Part shown: piece by piece, positions 62,215 through 64,000 of the stretch
Layout: each line of letters begins with the position of its first letter
Position numbering within the stretch: position 1 is the stretch's first letter
Origin: an uncultured Tateyamaria sp.
GTDB lineage: Bacteria; Pseudomonadota; Alphaproteobacteria; Rhodobacterales; Rhodobacteraceae
Direction: 5' to 3'
NCBI RefSeq assembly: GCF_947488715.1
Contig: NZ_CANLAG010000005.1
Coordinates: forward strand, 124,001 to 188,000
DNA length: 64,000 nt
The notes under the pieces: model-generated
The model's database searches: none
Seen by the model: only the letters and a program-made list of their open reading frames with translations
Told to the model about the DNA's origin: nothing
Program-made: the position numbers and the translations under genes

Positions 62215-62618
62215 TCCTGGGGGTCGGCACGGATCTGGCCAATATCGAGCGGATACAGGGCACGTTGGACCGGTTCGGCGACCGGTTCCGCAACCGTGTG
62301 TTTACCGATGTGGAGCAGGCCAAGGCCGAGCGGCGCAAAGACGTGGCGGGCACCTATGCGAAACGCTGGGCCGCGAAAGAGGCCTGTTCCAAGGCGCTGG
62401 GCACGGGGCTGCGCATGGGGATCAGTTGGCGGGACATGGCCGTCAGCAACCTGCGCACCGGGCAGCCGGTGATGGCGGTGACAGGTTGGGCCGCCGAGCG
62501 TTTGGCCGAGATGACGCCGCCGGGCCACGAGGCGATCATTCACGTCACGCTGACCGATGATCACCCCTGGGCGCAGGCCTTTGTGGTGATCGAGGCGCGC
62601 CCGTTGGGTCAGGGGTGA
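62211..62618 (+). CDS. acpS: Holo-[acyl-carrier-protein] synthase
   Basis: 135 residues, GTG start overlapping the Dabb gene stop. [13 protein letters not shown] holds the metal-binding Asp and [16 protein letters not shown] the second metal Glu. It transfers phosphopantetheine from CoA to ACP. It belongs to the conserved pdxJ-acpS-lepB-rnc cluster. Confidence 0.94.
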   Translation: MILGVGTDLANIERIQGTLDRFGDRFRNRVFTDVEQAKAERRKDVAGTYAKRWAAKEACSKALGTGLRMGISWRDMAVSNLRTGQPVMAVTGWAAERLAEMTPPGHEAIIHVTLTDDHPWAQAFVVIEARPLGQG

Positions 62619-62744
62619 AACGCGGCTGACCTGTTCAATCCCCTGTGATGGCCATGGAGGCCACGCGCTCAGAGTGGTGCGCGCCTTGACACCTTGGGTT
62701 GTCACCCGCATGTAGCCTGAAACAACCTCGAGCAGGAGCGCCCC

Positions 62745-63569
62745 ATGGCCGCCAAGGAAAAATCGCAAAACGGCGTGGTCGAGACGATCAAGACTGTTGT
62801 GTACGCGCTGTTGATTGCGGGTGTGTTCCGCACGCTGTTCTTTCAGCCGTTCTGGATCCCGTCAGGGTCGATGAAAGAGACGCTGCTGATTGGTGATTTC
62901 CTGTTCGTGAACAAGATGGCCTACGGCTATTCCTATGCCTCTTGCCCGTCGATCCCGATCATCGGGTTGGATGCCAAGAAGCTGTGCGGGTTCATTGACG
63001 GCGACAACACACGTATTCTGGCGGGTGAGCCTGAGCGCGGCGATGTTGTGGTGTTCCGCCACCCGGTGTCGGGGTCGGATTACATCAAGCGCCTTGTGGG
63101 CCTGCCCGGCGACACGGTTCAGGTCAAGGATGGTCAGATCATCCTGAATGGCACGCCCGTGCCGCAGGACCCCGCTGGCACGTTCACCGAGATTTTTGAC
63201 CGTCAGGGGCCGCAGGGCCTGCGCCCGCGTTGCGAAAGCGGCGCAGTGGGTGAGGGTGCGGAATGCACCAAGGCGCGGTTTGTCGAGACCTTTCCGGATG
63301 GCAGCAGCCACGTTGTGCTGAATGTCGGTGTGCAGGGGTCGGACAACACGTCCGTCTACCGTGTGCCCGAGGGGCATTACTTTTTCATGGGGGACAACCG
63401 CGACAACTCGTCCGACAGCCGGTTGGCGCAGGTCGCGGGGGGCGTGGGGTACGTGCCTTACGAAAACCTGATCGGGCGCGCGGATCGGATCATGTTCTCG
63501 TCTGCGGGGCGGTCGATGCTGTTCTTCTGGACGTGGCGCGGGAACCGCTTCTTTAAGGGTGTTGAGTGA
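62745..63569 (+). CDS. lepB: Signal peptidase I
   Basis: 274 residues. One N-terminal membrane helix ([16 protein letters not shown]) leads to [13 protein letters not shown] with the catalytic Ser and [14 protein letters not shown] with the catalytic Lys; [11 protein letters not shown] is box E. It cleaves Sec signal peptides on the periplasmic face. A TTGACA (62686-62691) in the 126-nt gap may start a promoter. Its stop overlaps the rnc start. Confidence 0.95.
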   Translation: MAAKEKSQNGVVETIKTVVYALLIAGVFRTLFFQPFWIPSGSMKETLLIGDFLFVNKMAYGYSYASCPSIPIIGLDAKKLCGFIDGDNTRILAGEPERGDVVVFRHPVSGSDYIKRLVGLPGDTVQVKDGQIILNGTPVPQDPAGTFTEIFDRQGPQGLRPRCESGAVGEGAECTKARFVETFPDGSSHVVLNVGVQGSDNTSVYRVPEGHYFFMGDNRDNSSDSRLAQVAGGVGYVPYENLIGRADRIMFSSAGRSMLFFWTWRGNRFFKGVE

Positions 63570-64000
63570 AACTGGGCGCGGATCTCAGGGCCTTTGAGGC
63601 GCGGATCGGCCATGTGTTTGCCACACCGGACTTGCTGATCGAGGCGGTCACGCATGCGTCGATGTCGTCGGCCACGCGGTCGGACAATCAGCGGATGGAA
63701 TTTCTGGGTGACCGGGTGCTGGGGCTGGTGATGGCCGAGGCCCTGCTGGAAGCCGACACCGGTGCGGCCGAGGGGCTGCTGGCCCCACGGTTCAACGCGC
63801 TGGTGCGCAAGGAGACCTGCGCCGATGTCGCGCGTGAGGTTGGATTGGGCGATGTGCTGCGGTTGGGCCGGTCCGAGATGATGTCGGGCGGGCGGCGCAA
63901 GCAGGCGCTGCTGGGTGATGCAGCCGAGGCGGTGATTGCCGCCGTGTACCTTGATGCGGGCTTTGCCACGGCGCGGGACATGATCCTGCGGCTCTGGGGT
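63566..64000 (+). CDS. rnc: Ribonuclease III, 3' end beyond the window
   Basis: 145 residues are visible from a GTG overlapping the lepB stop (GTGA). The signature [21 protein letters not shown] is present, with Glu and Asp of the active site, and the second acidic segment [19 protein letters not shown]. The C-terminal dsRNA-binding domain lies off the edge. It processes rRNA and double-stranded RNA. Confidence 0.93.
   Translation, partial: MKLGADLRAFEARIGHVFATPDLLIEAVTHASMSSATRSDNQRMEFLGDRVLGLVMAEALLEADTGAAEGLLAPRFNALVRKETCADVAREVGLGDVLRLGRSEMMSGGRRKQALLGDAAEAVIAAVYLDAGFATARDMILRLWG

Overview
The window looks like chromosomal DNA of a GC-rich alphaproteobacterium, most likely family Rhodobacteraceae (Roseobacter-type). 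The evidence is the gene order rpoZ-rsh-DUF2062-pdxJ-acpS-lepB-rnc, a def-def-def-fmt array, a CtrA-type TTAA-N7-TTAA box, frc and agl sugar operons laid out as in Sinorhizobium, and a fused indolepyruvate:ferredoxin oxidoreductase beside an Lrp regulator. I saw no tRNA, rRNA, CRISPR, insertion sequence or phage gene. No stretch over 300 bases lacks a gene.

Left end, 1-11399: a catabolic locus. A minus-strand operon starts with an IclR regulator and continues with a class III aminotransferase, a tripartite tricarboxylate-type transporter (tctB, tctA, tctC), a class I glutamine amidotransferase, a cytochrome P450 and a glutamine-synthetase-like ligase that runs off the left edge. A HpaE-like aldehyde dehydrogenase and an aromatic-amino-acid-type PLP decarboxylase diverge from it, with a perfect IclR-type palindrome between. 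The ligase + oxygenase + amidotransferase set recalls gamma-glutamylation routes for amines (aniline, isopropylamine), but here with a P450. This is the best candidate for an undescribed pathway.

11396-20099: glucokinase, a divergent ROK regulator, an SDR dehydrogenase, a YceI protein with a divergent LysR regulator, an Lrp regulator and the fused indolepyruvate:ferredoxin oxidoreductase.

20086-35894: sugar uptake. An frcBCAK-type fructose ABC operon is extended by a fructokinase and a D-lyxose/mannose-type isomerase, and is controlled by a divergent ROK protein over an AT-rich palindrome. An aglEFGAK alpha-glucoside operon has a divergent LacI-type aglR and a GH1 beta-glucosidase, with two copies of one 13-nt operator. 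Glucose released by AglA or the GH1 enzyme can be phosphorylated by the glucokinase.

35939-46263: a small lipoprotein, SMC with two DnaA-box-like sites upstream, a lytic transglycosylase overlapping cobD-cobC, a degenerate single receiver domain behind a CtrA box, a glutathionyl-hydroquinone-reductase-type GST, an unknown protein and a PatB/MalY-type lyase.

46363-57072: three tandem peptide deformylase genes (the third has lost catalytic residues) with fmt, two small envelope proteins, a tightly overlapping operon ending in rnhA, a YafY-type regulator with a divergent SRPBCC gene, ispH, a LuxR-type solo regulator behind a 20-bp perfect palindrome, and a NYN-domain protein.

57173-64000: housekeeping genes folK, rpoZ, rsh, a DUF2062 gene, pdxJ, a Dabb-type gene, acpS, lepB and the start of rnc.
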